A program made the translations under genes and the position numbers. A stretch of DNA of 64,000 bases, from the NCBI GenBank assembly GCA_024372625.1, contig CP099604.1, positions 124,001-188,000 on the forward strand, read 5' to 3'. Source of the stretch: Comamonadaceae bacterium OTU4NAUVB1. GTDB taxonomy: Bacteria; Pseudomonadota; Gammaproteobacteria; Burkholderiales; Burkholderiaceae_C. How positions within the stretch are numbered: position 1 is the stretch's first letter; the number at the start of each line of letters is the position of its first letter. Below, piece after piece: positions 14,669-24,575 of this stretch. The notes under the pieces were generated by a model. The model did no database searches. It was not told the DNA's origin and saw only the letters and a list, made by a program, of their open reading frames with translations.

Positions 14669-17600
14669 TCAGACCCTGCTGCGCGCCATCGCGCTCCTGA
14701 GTTCCTCGATGGTCGCCGGCTTGGGCACGTGGGCGTCGAAGCCCGCGTCGAAGGCCTTGCGCGCGTCGGTGCGACGGCCGAATCCCGACATCGCGATGGC
14801 GTAGAGCTCGGCCGTCGACGTCCGCCGTCGGATCTCGCGGATCAGTTCGTAGCCATCCATCTCGGGCATGCCCAGGTCCGAGATCAGCAGGTCGTAGGAC
14901 TTCGATTCCAGCGCGCTCAGGGCTTCCTTGCCGTTGGCGGCGACATCGACGAGCGCACCCTCCAGCCGCAGCACCTCGGCCAACGGCAGGAGCCCGTCGA
15001 TGTAGTCGTCCACCACCAGCAGGCGCAGGCCGGAAAAGCTCTGCGCGATCGCGCGGGCCGGCGCGACCTCGCCCACCGGCCCCGACGCCGTCCTCAGCGG
15101 GAGCCAGACGGTGAACCGCGCGCCCTTGCCGAGGCCCTCGGAATGGGCCTGCACGCGCCCGCCGTGGGCGCGCGTGAGTTCGTGGACCAGCGCCAGGCCG
15201 ATGCCCAGGCCCCCGTTGGCCGGCATGGCGCCCACCTCGACCTGATTGAACATCCCGAAGACGTGGGAGAGGAATTCCGGCGCGATGCCGCAGCCGTCGT
15301 CCTCGATCGTCACGCGCGCCGCGCGCTCCTCCCTCGCCACGCCGACGGCGATGGCGCCGCCCTCCGGGGTGAACTTCATGGCATTGCTCAGCAGGTTCCA
15401 GACGATCTGCTCGATGCGGGTGCGGTCGCCCATGCAGAGGATCCCCGGCTCGCACGCGAGCGTCAGCGTCTGGTGCTTGGCCCGCACGTCGGCGGCCTGG
15501 GCGAGCGATTCGACCAGCTCGCCGAGGTCGAGCGTCACGCGGTTGAGTCGCAGCTTGCCGGTGCGGATGCGCGAGAGGTCCAGCAGGTCGTTGATGATGC
15601 GCGTCTGGCTGCCCACCGCGCGCTTGATGGTCTCGCCGATCGCCATCACCCGGGGCTCGCGCGTCGCGAGCGGCAACCGCGTCAGCAGCTCGACGTTCAT
15701 CTGGATGAGGTTGAGCGGCTGCTTGAGCTCGTGCGACATTACGGCCAGGAACTTGTCCTTGAGCTCGTTGGCCGTCTGCGCGGTGAGGTTGGCCTTCTTC
15801 TCCCGCGAGAGCTGCTGCTCCTGCGCGAGTTCGGCCTGCTTGCCCTCGGTCATGTCGCGGGCGATCTTCGCGAAGCCCTTGTGGCCGTCCAGCGCGATCG
15901 GCGTCATGACGCCGCTGCAGTAGATCCGCCCCCCGTCCTTGCGCAGGTGCCAGCGCTCGTCCTCCGCCCGGCCCCGGGTCGCCGCGTCGCGCAGTTCCCG
16001 CTCCGGCACCGAGGCGGCGCGGTCCTCCGGCGTGAAGATGGTGGCGATCGGCTGGCCGACCATCTCCGCCTCGCCGTGGCCGAAGGCGCTGACGGCCCCC
16101 GCGTTCCAGGTCGTGACGATGCCGTCCTCGTCGGTGGTGATGATGATGAAGTCGCGGGTGGTGGCGGCCACGAGCCGCAGGCGTTCCTCGTTCGCCTCGG
16201 CCAGCTGCTGCGCGTCGCGCAGCTTGGTGACGTCGAAGAAGTTGATGATCGCGCCTTCGATCTTGTCGTCGGCGGTGCGGTAGGGAAGGATGCGGGCGAG
16301 GTAGCGCGAGCCGTCCATGCCCGAGACGTGCCGCTCCGACACGCGCAGGTCCTTGAACGTGGACGCCGCGTCGTCGGCCAGCTCGGGATAGTTCAGGCGG
16401 CTGGTGATGTCGAACAGCGATCGCCCGTGGTCGGTCGGGATCAGCGCGAACAGCTTGCTCGCCTGCGGCGTGTAGCGCTTGATGCGCATGCCCCGGTCCA
16501 CGAAGATGGTCGCGATCTCCGACGAGGTGATGAGGTTCTGCAGGTCGTCGTTGATGTGGCCCCGTTCCTCGACCTTCACCTTCAGCTCGAAGTTGACGGT
16601 GACGAGTTCCTCGTTCATCGACTGCAGTTCCTCCTTGCTCGTCTCCAGCTCCTCGGTCGCCGAGCGCAGTTCCTCGTTGATGGCCTGCAGTTCCTCGTTG
16701 GAGGCCTTGAGTTCCTCGGTGGAGGTCTCCGCGGTCTCGATCGTCTCCTGCAGATGCACCTTCATCTGCTTGATCTCGTGCTCGAGCTGGCCGATCAGCT
16801 GGGCGCGGGCGGGGTCGGGCGGGCCGCCCTCGTGCGGCCGGATGCTCTCCTCGACCTCGTCGAAGACCACCAGGGTGAGCGGCCCGGTGCCCGGCTCCGG
16901 GCGCACCGGGCGCACGATGATGTTGAGGTGGAACTGCCGGCCGTCGACCTCGCGCTGGAGCAGGCGCGTCTCCACGCTGCGCTCGGACTGCGCGGCCTTG
17001 AACAGGGCGGTGCGCAGTTCGAGGCGGATGTCGTCGCGCACGTTGCTCAGGAGGTTGTCCGAGGGCTCGCCCTGCAGCCGCTCCATGAAGCGTCCCACCC
17101 CCTTGGACATGTGGCAGATGTTGTGGTGCCTGTCGACCAGCACGCTCGGGGGCGCGTACTGCTCCACCGCGCGCTGGTGCACCTCGGCGAAGCCGCGGCG
17201 TTCGGAACGCCGGGCGACGGCCTGCCCGGCCCGCGCCGTTCCCGCGAAGCCGTCCAGCGACAGGTCCGTCACCAGCGGCAGCGACCGCCGCGTCGGGAAA
17301 TCGGGATTGACGCGGAAGATCCGGTGCTTCTTGTCGACCGCGACGAACAGGTTGCCCACCGCGTCCGACGATTCGGACGTGCCCAGGAAGAGGTAGCCGT
17401 TGGGCTGCAGCGCGAGGCGGAAGACCTCCAGCACGTACTGCTGCGCCTCGCGATCGAGGTAGATCAGCAGGTTGCGGCAGGTGATCAGGTCCAGCCGCGA
17501 GAACGGCGGGTCCCGCAGCAGGTTGTGCGCGGCGAACAGGATCGGTTCGCGCACCGCGTTCGAGATCCGGAACTGGTCGTGGTCCTGGACGAAGAACTGC

Positions 17601-18793
17601 CGCAGCCGTCCCGGGGCGATGTCCTCGACGATGCCCTCGGGGTAGACGCCCTTGCGCGCGGTGGCGATTGCGCGTTCGTCGATGTCGGTCGCGAAGATCT
17701 GCACGTCCAGCGCCTTAGCCTGCAGGTCGGCGTATTCCTTGAGCAGGATGCCGACCGAGTAGGCTTCCTCGCCGGTCGCGCAGCCGGCCACCCACACCCG
17801 CAGCGGATCGCCGGCGGACTTCTGCGCGATCAGCGTGGGGACCACCTCGCGCTCCAGCGCGTCGAAGGCGTCGCGGTCGCGGAAGAAGTTCGTGACGCTG
17901 ATGAGCATGTCCTGCAGCAGGGGGACGGCCTCCTCGGGGTGGCTTTCCAGGAAGCGGTGGTAGGCCGACAGGTCGTGCACCTGGTTGACCTGCATCCGCC
18001 GCTCGATCCTGCGCAGCACGGTGGCGCGCTTGTAGTGCTTGAAGTCGTGGCGGGTGAACGACCGCAGCAGGCCCATGATCTGCTGGAGCGCCGCCTCGTC
18101 CCGGGCCGCGTCGTTGCCGCCCGCCGCCTCGCCCGGGGGCGGAGCGGGGGCGTCGTCGGGCAGGTGGATGCGCTTCGCGTCGGACCACAGCGCCACCAGC
18201 CGCCGGCCCATCTCGGCCACGGGCAGGACGAGGTCGACCCGGCCCGTGGCGATGGCCGCCAGGGGCATGCCGTCGTGTTCCGCCTCCTCGGGCCGCTGCG
18301 CCAGGGTGATGCCGCCGTGCTCCTTCACGCGCTGCAGCCCGAGGGCGCCGTCGCTGCCGGTGCCCGACATCACGATGCAGATCGCGCGTTCCCGGTGCGC
18401 CTCGGCCAGGGTGCGGAAGTACACGTCCACGGCCACCTGCCGGCCCCTGGGGCGCTCGTCGGCGACCGGACGCAGGTGCCCGTCGTCCATCGTCAGCGCC
18501 ATGCCGGGCGGAATCACGTAGACATGGCCGGCACGGATCGGCACGGGCGCGGTGACCTGGGACACGTCCATGGGCGTGGCGCGCTGGAGGATCTCCGCGG
18601 CGTTGCTGCGGTGGCGTGGCGACAGGTGGAGGATCACCACGAACGCCATGCCGCAGTCCGCGGGCACGTGCGCCAGGAAGCGCTGCACGGCCTCCAGGCC
18701 ACCGGCCGAGGCGCCGATGCCGATGACGGGGAACGGAAGATGACTCGGTACGGGCACATCCTCCTCGGTCGGCGAAGCGGGCGTGGTGGTCAT
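14669..18793 (-). CDS. CheB-CheR-PAS hybrid histidine kinase with receiver domain
   Basis: 1374 residues from the ATG at 18793 (GAGGAAC upstream). Order: CheB methylesterase (about 20-205; GASAGG, HLSPRH, SGTGSDG), CheR methyltransferase (about 235-500; GCATGEEAYSVG, NLLIYLD), a PAS-like region, a coiled coil rich in EEL repeats (about 660-735), two PAS domains, HisKA with phospho-accepting His1021 in SHELKQPLN, HATPase (NLLSNAMKFTP, DDGCGI, GLGIGL) and a receiver with Asp1306 in ISDLGMPEMDG. Such fusions occur away from chemotaxis operons and appear to sense stress or redox signals. No hydrophobic membrane segment is seen, so it should be cytoplasmic. Divergent from the second kinase. Confidence 0.92.
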   Translation of the reverse strand: MTTTPASPTEEDVPVPSHLPFPVIGIGASAGGLEAVQRFLAHVPADCGMAFVVILHLSPRHRSNAAEILQRATPMDVSQVTAPVPIRAGHVYVIPPGMALTMDDGHLRPVADERPRGRQVAVDVYFRTLAEAHRERAICIVMSGTGSDGALGLQRVKEHGGITLAQRPEEAEHDGMPLAAIATGRVDLVLPVAEMGRRLVALWSDAKRIHLPDDAPAPPPGEAAGGNDAARDEAALQQIMGLLRSFTRHDFKHYKRATVLRRIERRMQVNQVHDLSAYHRFLESHPEEAVPLLQDMLISVTNFFRDRDAFDALEREVVPTLIAQKSAGDPLRVWVAGCATGEEAYSVGILLKEYADLQAKALDVQIFATDIDERAIATARKGVYPEGIVEDIAPGRLRQFFVQDHDQFRISNAVREPILFAAHNLLRDPPFSRLDLITCRNLLIYLDREAQQYVLEVFRLALQPNGYLFLGTSESSDAVGNLFVAVDKKHRIFRVNPDFPTRRSLPLVTDLSLDGFAGTARAGQAVARRSERRGFAEVHQRAVEQYAPPSVLVDRHHNICHMSKGVGRFMERLQGEPSDNLLSNVRDDIRLELRTALFKAAQSERSVETRLLQREVDGRQFHLNIIVRPVRPEPGTGPLTLVVFDEVEESIRPHEGGPPDPARAQLIGQLEHEIKQMKVHLQETIETAETSTEELKASNEELQAINEELRSATEELETSKEELQSMNEELVTVNFELKVKVEERGHINDDLQNLITSSEIATIFVDRGMRIKRYTPQASKLFALIPTDHGRSLFDITSRLNYPELADDAASTFKDLRVSERHVSGMDGSRYLARILPYRTADDKIEGAIINFFDVTKLRDAQQLAEANEERLRLVAATTRDFIIITTDEDGIVTTWNAGAVSAFGHGEAEMVGQPIATIFTPEDRAASVPERELRDAATRGRAEDERWHLRKDGGRIYCSGVMTPIALDGHKGFAKIARDMTEGKQAELAQEQQLSREKKANLTAQTANELKDKFLAVMSHELKQPLNLIQMNVELLTRLPLATREPRVMAIGETIKRAVGSQTRIINDLLDLSRIRTGKLRLNRVTLDLGELVESLAQAADVRAKHQTLTLACEPGILCMGDRTRIEQIVWNLLSNAMKFTPEGGAIAVGVAREERAARVTIEDDGCGIAPEFLSHVFGMFNQVEVGAMPANGGLGIGLALVHELTRAHGGRVQAHSEGLGKGARFTVWLPLRTASGPVGEVAPARAIAQSFSGLRLLVVDDYIDGLLPLAEVLRLEGALVDVAANGKEALSALESKSYDLLISDLGMPEMDGYELIREIRRRTSTAELYAIAMSGFGRRTDARKAFDAGFDAHVPKPATIEELRSAMARSRV

Positions 18794-18986
18794 TGGGTGT
18801 TCCTCATCGGTATTCGACTGTACCGCCGCAACCGCGCGCGGGCCGCCCGTGGTCGGTCCGCACCGCATCCGCCGGCCTCCGCGCGCGTTCCGGCCACCGG
18901 ACCGGCGACCGTGGATGGCACGCACGCGGCGCCTGCGCCGACATCGCACGCTCGGCGGCCCCCGGCACGGGCGCAAGAATCGCGGC

Positions 18987-21062
18987 ATGACCTCCCCGCG
19001 ACCCGACCGTCCGCCCGCCATCCTCTCCCTGGAGCAGAAGGAGGAGCAGTTGCGCCTCGCCGTCGAGGCGGCGGACATGGGGCTGTGGGACGTGGACGTG
19101 CCCACCGGTACGCTCTTCTGGCCGCCCCGGGTCAAGGCGATGTTCGGCATCTCGGCCGAGGCCGAGGCGACGCTGGACGATTTCGTCGCCGGCCTGCATC
19201 CGCAGGACGCTCCGGCCGTGCTGGCCGCGTTCGCCGCCGCGCAGGACCCGGCGCTGCGCACGGTGTACGACGTGGAGTACCGCACGCTCGGTAAGGAGGA
19301 CGGCCGGGAGCGCTGGGTGGCGGCGCGCGGCCGCGGGCTCTTCGATGCGTCGGGGCGGTGCGTCCGCGCGATCGGAACGGCCGTCGACATCACCGTGCGC
19401 AAGCAGGCCGAGGCCCTGCAGCGCGAGGCCCGCAGGAAGAAGGACGTGCTCGACCGCATCGAGGAGGCCACGCGGCCGCTGAGCGACGCGGAGGAGGTGA
19501 TGCAGGTCACGGTGCGGTTGCTGGGCGAGCACCTCGGCGTCACGCGCTGCGCCTACGCCGACGTCGACGCCGACAACGACCGCTTCACCATCCGCAGCGA
19601 CTGGTCGCCGGGCGCGGCGTCCAGCGCCGGGGTGTATTCGCTGGACCGGTTCGGCCTGCAGGCCGCTTCCAGCATGCGCGAGGGGCGCCCCCTGGTGGTG
19701 GAGGACGTGGCGCGGGAACTGGGCGAGGACGGCGGCCGCATGTTCGAGGCCATCGGCATCCGGGCGATCGTCTGCGCCGGCCTGGTCAAGCACGGACGGC
19801 TGGTGGCCATGATGGCGATCCATCACGCGGCGCCGCGCCGATGGTCCGCGCAGGAGGTGGCCCTGGTCACCGAGGTGGTCGGGCGGTGCTGGACGCACAT
19901 CGAGCGCGTGCGCTCGGCCGCCATGCTGCGCGAGCAAGACCGGCGCAAGGACGAGTTCCTGGTCACCCTGGCGCACGAACTGCGCAATCCGATCGCGCCG
20001 ATGCTCTACGCCATCGCCCTGATGAAGCGCGAGAACGACCTCTCGCGCCAGCCCCGGCGCCTGGAGGTGATCGAGCGCCAGGCCCACCACATGGTGCGCC
20101 TGGTGGACGACCTCCTGGACGTCTCGCGGATCAGCCGCGGGGTCGTGGAACTCAAGCGCGAGGTGGTCGACGTGGCCGCGCTGCTCGACCAGGCCGTCGA
20201 GGCGGCCGCCCCGGGGCTGCGCGCGGCCCGCCACACCCTCGCCGTGCGCCGGCCCGACGCGTCGGTGCACGTGCACGTCGATCCGGCGCGGCTGGTGCAG
20301 AGCGTGACCAACCTGCTCAACAACGCGGTCAAGTACACCCCCGACGGCGGCGACCTCCGGCTCGCCGCCTGGGCGCAGGACGCGCGGGTCGTGATCGAGG
20401 TCGCGGACAACGGCATGGGCATCCCGCCCGACGACCACGTCCGGCTGTTCGAGCTCTTCGCCCAGCTGCCGCACACCGGGCGCAAGGCGCACGGCGGGCT
20501 GGGCATCGGCCTGTCGATCGTCAAGCGCCTGATCGAGATGCACGGCGGCACGATCGGCGTGCGCAGCGCGGGGCTGAACGAGGGCGCCACGTTCCGCATC
20601 GAGCTGCCGCGGGCGGCTCCGGCGATCGCGCCCGAGACCCGGCCGGCGCCGGTGGCGGGGTCCGGCAATGCGGGCCGCGTCCTGGTCGTGGAGGACAACC
20701 CGGACGGCCTGCGGATGCTGGTCGAACTGATCGAGGCCAGCGGCCACGCGGTGCGCGGCGCGGCCGACGGAGCGCAGGCGCTGCGCATCGTGGCGGCGTG
20801 GCGGCCCGATCTGGTGCTGCTCGACCTGGGGCTGCCGTCGATGGACGGCCACGAGGTGGCGGCCCGGCTGCGTGGCGAATGCGGCCTCGCCGATACCCCG
20901 ATCGTGGCGCTCACGGGCTGGGGCACCCGGCAGGACAAGGCCAGGACCGCCGCCGCCGGCTTCGCCGACCACCTCACCAAGCCGGTGACGGCCGAGCGGC
21001 TGCTGCAGGTCGTCGACACCTGGATCGGCCGCCCGGCCGGGGCGCGTTCCGCGCCGGCCTGA
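18987..21062 (+). CDS. PAS-GAF hybrid histidine kinase with receiver domain
   Basis: 691 residues. A PAS domain with a PAC tail (about 20-150; MGLWDVDVPTGTLFW, AIGTAVDITVRKQAE), GAF (about 165-315), HisKA with His330 in LAHELRNPIAPM, HATPase (about 440-550; NLLNNAVKYTPDGG, DNGMGIP, GGLGIGLSI) and a receiver (about 575-685) with Asp613 in LLDLGLPSMDG and Lys in LTKPV. No transmembrane helix. It is head-to-head with the CheB-CheR hybrid across 193 bases, so the two probably share control and perhaps phosphotransfer; no separate DNA-binding response regulator is nearby. Confidence 0.92.
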   Translation: MTSPRPDRPPAILSLEQKEEQLRLAVEAADMGLWDVDVPTGTLFWPPRVKAMFGISAEAEATLDDFVAGLHPQDAPAVLAAFAAAQDPALRTVYDVEYRTLGKEDGRERWVAARGRGLFDASGRCVRAIGTAVDITVRKQAEALQREARRKKDVLDRIEEATRPLSDAEEVMQVTVRLLGEHLGVTRCAYADVDADNDRFTIRSDWSPGAASSAGVYSLDRFGLQAASSMREGRPLVVEDVARELGEDGGRMFEAIGIRAIVCAGLVKHGRLVAMMAIHHAAPRRWSAQEVALVTEVVGRCWTHIERVRSAAMLREQDRRKDEFLVTLAHELRNPIAPMLYAIALMKRENDLSRQPRRLEVIERQAHHMVRLVDDLLDVSRISRGVVELKREVVDVAALLDQAVEAAAPGLRAARHTLAVRRPDASVHVHVDPARLVQSVTNLLNNAVKYTPDGGDLRLAAWAQDARVVIEVADNGMGIPPDDHVRLFELFAQLPHTGRKAHGGLGIGLSIVKRLIEMHGGTIGVRSAGLNEGATFRIELPRAAPAIAPETRPAPVAGSGNAGRVLVVEDNPDGLRMLVELIEASGHAVRGAADGAQALRIVAAWRPDLVLLDLGLPSMDGHEVAARLRGECGLADTPIVALTGWGTRQDKARTAAAGFADHLTKPVTAERLLQVVDTWIGRPAGARSAPA

Positions 21063-21109
21063 ATCCGCCGCGCGCCCGCGCCGGGGCCCGCGCGGCGACA
21101 ATCCCCGCC

Positions 21110-21370
21110 ATGGCTCAAGGCAAGCGAATCTCGACGGACATCGGCGGCGACGCCGTGCGTGCAATCCTGGAACTGGGGGCGGCGGCGCGGCTCGCCCGGT
21201 CGGCCGCCGGCGAGGGCCAGGCCGCGGCGGCCGCGCGCCTGGGCGTGCACGTCCAGACCATCGGCCGCATCGAGGCGGGCGAGCCGGGCGTGGCCATCGG
21301 GCACGTGGTCGGCCTGCTCGCGCTCTACGGCATCGGCGTCGGCCCGCGCGCGCCGCAGGGCGCGGAATGA
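21110..21370 (+). CDS. XRE/HipB-like helix-turn-helix protein
   Basis: 86 residues. A single helix-turn-helix is visible: GAAARLARSAAGEGQAAAAARLGV then HVQTIGRIEAGEPG, typical of Cro/C1 (HipB-type) regulators. Its stop overlaps the start of the M16 peptidase gene (ATGA-type overlap at 21367-21370), implying translational coupling. No HipA-like toxin is present, so the usual toxin-antitoxin reading does not apply. Confidence 0.8.
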   Translation: MAQGKRISTDIGGDAVRAILELGAAARLARSAAGEGQAAAAARLGVHVQTIGRIEAGEPGVAIGHVVGLLALYGIGVGPRAPQGAE

Positions 21371-22743
21371 TGGCCGCACCCCTCGCCGAAGCCACGGCCA
21401 CCACCCTGCGCACGCTGCCGAACGGCGTCCGGCTGCTCGCCATCGCCATGCCCCAGGTGCGCAGCGCCAGCGTGGGGGTGTTCCTGCGCGTGGGCTCGCG
21501 CGAGGAGACGCCCGCGACCAACGGCATCGGCCACGTCCTGGAACACATGGCCTTCAAGGGCACCGCGACCCGCGACGTGCAGGCCATCAACCTGGACGCG
21601 GAACGCCTGGGCGCCGACGTCAACGCCTTCACCGGGAAGGACATGACGGGCTACTTCATGACCGGCCTGGGCCGCCACGCCGGGCAGTTGCTGGGCATGA
21701 CCGCCGACATCGTCCTGAACGGCACCTTCCCGGCGCAGGAACTCCAGCGCGAACTGGAGGTGATCCGCCAGGAGGCCATCGAGTACGAGGAGGACCCGCA
21801 GGACAGCGCCGGCGACCTGCTCGACCGCGCGCTGTGGGGCGACGACCCGATGGGCATGCCGGTGATCGGCACCGTCGGCAACATCGAGGGCTTCACCCGG
21901 GACGATCTGGTGCGCCACGTGCGGACGCACCACGTGGCCGGCAAGACGGTCGTCGTGGCGGCGGGCAACTTCGACGTCGGGGCCTGGCTGGCGCAGGCCG
22001 AGACCCTCTTCGCCGCGATGCCCTCGGCGGGCGAGGCGTCCGCGCCGCGCCCGCCCGCGCCACCCGCGCCGCCGGCGCACGTCGGCCAGGCGCTGGCGCT
22101 GCGCTTCACGCAGGTCTCGCAGGTGTTCCTGAACGTCGCCTATCCGCTCGCGCCGGCGCGGGCGGAGGACCTGTCGGGCCAGCGCTGGCGGCTGGCGGCA
22201 TCGCTGGCCGCCCACGTGTTCGGCGAGGGCATGTCCTCGCCCCTGGTCGACCGGGTCCGTGAACGCCTTGGCCTGGCCTACACGGCCTACGCCATGCTGG
22301 ACGCCGGGGACGTGTGGGCCAGTTTCGTGGTGCACGCGGTGACCACGCCCGACAAGCTCGACGCGCTGGTGGCGGCCACGGGCGAACTGCTGCGCGCGCA
22401 GGCCCTGGCCATCGACCCGGTGCACCTGGAGCGGGCGAAGAACCAGCTCACCGTGGCGCGCGTGCGCGCCGGCGAACGCACCCACGCGACCATGGAGCAG
22501 GCGGTGGAGGAACTGTTCGCCAGCGGCAGCGTGACGCCGCTGGCCGCGTCCCTCGCGATGATCGAGGACATCGGCGCGGAGGAGGTGCGGGCGGTCTTCG
22601 AGCGCATGCTGGCGCGCGTCCCGGCGCTGGCCATCACCGGCAAGGGCGCCACCGCGCGGACCGCCCGGCGGCTGGCGGACCTGCTGGCCGACGGCGGCGA
22701 GGCGCCGGCCGTGCCGGCCACGGGGCGGGCGCGCCGCCGCTAG
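21367..22743 (+). CDS. M16 family zinc metallopeptidase (processing-peptidase type)
   Basis: 458 residues. The inverted zinc motif HxxEH is present as HVLEHMAF, and the third ligand Glu lies about 75 residues on in RQEAIEYEEDP. The length and the single catalytic domain plus inactive second half fit the M16B group (PqqL/mitochondrial processing peptidase-like). No signal peptide is visible. Coupled to the preceding XRE gene. It converges on the GH15 gene so tightly that both stop codons share CTAG at 22740-22743. Confidence 0.92.
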   Translation: MMAAPLAEATATTLRTLPNGVRLLAIAMPQVRSASVGVFLRVGSREETPATNGIGHVLEHMAFKGTATRDVQAINLDAERLGADVNAFTGKDMTGYFMTGLGRHAGQLLGMTADIVLNGTFPAQELQRELEVIRQEAIEYEEDPQDSAGDLLDRALWGDDPMGMPVIGTVGNIEGFTRDDLVRHVRTHHVAGKTVVVAAGNFDVGAWLAQAETLFAAMPSAGEASAPRPPAPPAPPAHVGQALALRFTQVSQVFLNVAYPLAPARAEDLSGQRWRLAASLAAHVFGEGMSSPLVDRVRERLGLAYTAYAMLDAGDVWASFVVHAVTTPDKLDALVAATGELLRAQALAIDPVHLERAKNQLTVARVRAGERTHATMEQAVEELFASGSVTPLAASLAMIEDIGAEEVRAVFERMLARVPALAITGKGATARTARRLADLLADGGEAPAVPATGRARRR

Positions 22744-24575
22744 GGCGTGCGGGACAGGGTGTCGAGGGCCATGACGTGGGCCAGGTGCGACAGCCCCTGG
22801 GGCAGGTTGCCCTGCATCGCGCCGGTGCGCGGATCGACCATCTCGGCGAACACGCCGACGCCGCGCGCCAGGGCGGCCTCCAGCGCCCGGAGCTTCGCCA
22901 GCGCGGTCTCGCGCTGGCCCAGCAGGGCCCGCGCCTCCACCATCCAGAACGAGCACGCGACGAAACAGGCCTCCTCGTCGGCCACCCCGCTGTAGCGGTG
23001 GTGGAAGGCGCCGTGGCCGAGGTGCCGGTCGATGGCGTCCAGCGTCCTGGCCAGCCGCTCCGGGCCGTCGAAGCGGAAGCGCACGGCCAACGCCAGGGAC
23101 GCGTCGAGTTTTTCCGAGCCCGGGTGGAACACGTAGGACTGGAGGGCCTCCGACCAGCAGTGCTCGCCGATCCAAGCCTCGATCCGGTCGCGCTCGCGGG
23201 ACCAGCGGTCGCGGCAGGTGGTGGGCAACTGGCCCGCGTCGGCCAGCTCGACCGCGCGCGCGAGCGCCTGCCAGCAACTGACCTTCGAGTTCGTGTAGTG
23301 CTGCAGTTCGGCCAGCTCCCAGATGCCCGAGTCCTTCTGGCGCCAGCAGTCGGCGCACTGGTCAGCCAGCCGCGCCAGCAGTTCCGCGCTCGCGGCATCG
23401 AGGATGTTGCCGCCCTCGACGAAGCGCGAGGCGGTCTCGAAGATGTCGCCGAAGACGCCGTGCTGGCGCTGCGAGGTGGCGTCGTTGCCGACCCGCACCG
23501 GCGTGGAGCGCCGGTAGCCGGGGACGTCCACGGCCCTGGCCGGCGGCACCTCCCCGCCCTGCAGCGTGAAGCAGACGCGCGGGCCGTGCGCCTCCAGCCG
23601 CTTGAGCAGCCACGTGAACGCGGCCTTGGCCTCACCGAGCGCGCCGGCGGCCAGGAAGGCCTTGACCGTGTAGCCCGCGTCGCGCACCCAGGCGAACCGG
23701 TAGTCGTAGTTCTTGCCGCCGCCGATGCCCTCGGGCAGCGAGGTGGTGGCGGCCGCGGCGATCGCGCCGGTCGGCGAGTACAGCAGCAGCTTCAGCGCCA
23801 GCGCGCTGCGCAGGAACTGCGGCCGGGTGCCGGCCTCGTGCGCGAGGCCGCGCGCCCAGACCTTCCATTCGCGGTCGGACACCTCGATGCGCGCGTCCAG
23901 GTCCTCGATGGTCGGGATGACCAGCGGCTCGTCCTCGCCCGCGACCACGGCCACGATCTCGCGCGTGCCCGCGCCGACCTCCAGGGCACCGCGCGCGCCG
24001 TCGTCGAAGCGCTCCATGCGCACGCCCGGGCTGTGCAGCAGCACGCCCAGCACCCGCCCGACATGGAAGACCGGGTGGCGGCCGGTCGTGGAGTGGTAGG
24101 GGCTCACCACGTCCGCGCGCCGGCCGAACAGCACCCGCAGCTCGAACCGCACCGTGCCTTCCAGGCCCTCGACGCGCCGGGCGAGCTCGGCCCAGGGCAG
24201 GCGTCCGGCCGTGCCGCTATTGAGCGACTCGGTCAGCCGCGCGATGCCATCGGCCGTGACGAAGGTCGTCTCCAGCACGTTGCTGTCCGCGCGGTAGCGG
24301 TGCGTCGCGGTGAACGCCGCGCTGGGCGCGAGTTCGAACCGCCCGCCTTCCTCCGGATCGAGCAGCCGGTTGAACAGCGGCGGCGAATCGAGGTTGGGAA
24401 CGCACCACCAGTCGATCGAGCCGTCGATGCCCGACAGCGCCACCGACCGGCCGTCGCCCAGAACGCCGTAACGCTCGAGCGGCAGGTAGCCGTCCACGCG
24501 CCGCGGCGCCTCCGGGCGGGCCGAGACCGTGTCGCCGCGCACGCCGGAGGAGTCCGCCAGGGCCTCAGGCGACAC
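22740..24575 (-). CDS. Glycoside hydrolase family 15 protein (glucoamylase/trehalase-like)
   Basis: 611 residues. An N-terminal beta-sandwich starts YLPLERYGVLGDGRSVAL and the (alpha/alpha)6 barrel follows from about residue 225 (NYDYRFAWVRDAGY). The general acid Glu lies in DSGIWELAE and the general base Glu in FAEMVDP, before GNLPQGLSHLAH. No signal peptide, so it acts in the cytoplasm. GH15 enzymes of this bacterial type split alpha-glucans or trehalose; which one is uncertain. Its start overlaps the end of the SDR gene by 11 bases, so the two form an operon. Confidence 0.9.
   Translation of the reverse strand: MSPEALADSSGVRGDTVSARPEAPRRVDGYLPLERYGVLGDGRSVALSGIDGSIDWWCVPNLDSPPLFNRLLDPEEGGRFELAPSAAFTATHRYRADSNVLETTFVTADGIARLTESLNSGTAGRLPWAELARRVEGLEGTVRFELRVLFGRRADVVSPYHSTTGRHPVFHVGRVLGVLLHSPGVRMERFDDGARGALEVGAGTREIVAVVAGEDEPLVIPTIEDLDARIEVSDREWKVWARGLAHEAGTRPQFLRSALALKLLLYSPTGAIAAAATTSLPEGIGGGKNYDYRFAWVRDAGYTVKAFLAAGALGEAKAAFTWLLKRLEAHGPRVCFTLQGGEVPPARAVDVPGYRRSTPVRVGNDATSQRQHGVFGDIFETASRFVEGGNILDAASAELLARLADQCADCWRQKDSGIWELAELQHYTNSKVSCWQALARAVELADAGQLPTTCRDRWSRERDRIEAWIGEHCWSEALQSYVFHPGSEKLDASLALAVRFRFDGPERLARTLDAIDRHLGHGAFHHRYSGVADEEACFVACSFWMVEARALLGQRETALAKLRALEAALARGVGVFAEMVDPRTGAMQGNLPQGLSHLAHVMALDTLSRTP

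Noticed and set aside
14239..14700. Intact 153-codon gene
   Set aside because: UxaA similarity jumps between frames and lacks the N-terminus, so it is a pseudogene remnant.
13016..19294. A 2,092-codon open frame on the plus strand
   Set aside because: It runs antisense to the sensor kinase gene and across two real genes; its Arg/Val/Asp-rich composition is the mirror of high-GC coding sequence.
21110..21370. HipBA toxin-antitoxin antitoxin
   Set aside because: No HipA-like kinase follows; the coupled gene is an M16 peptidase.
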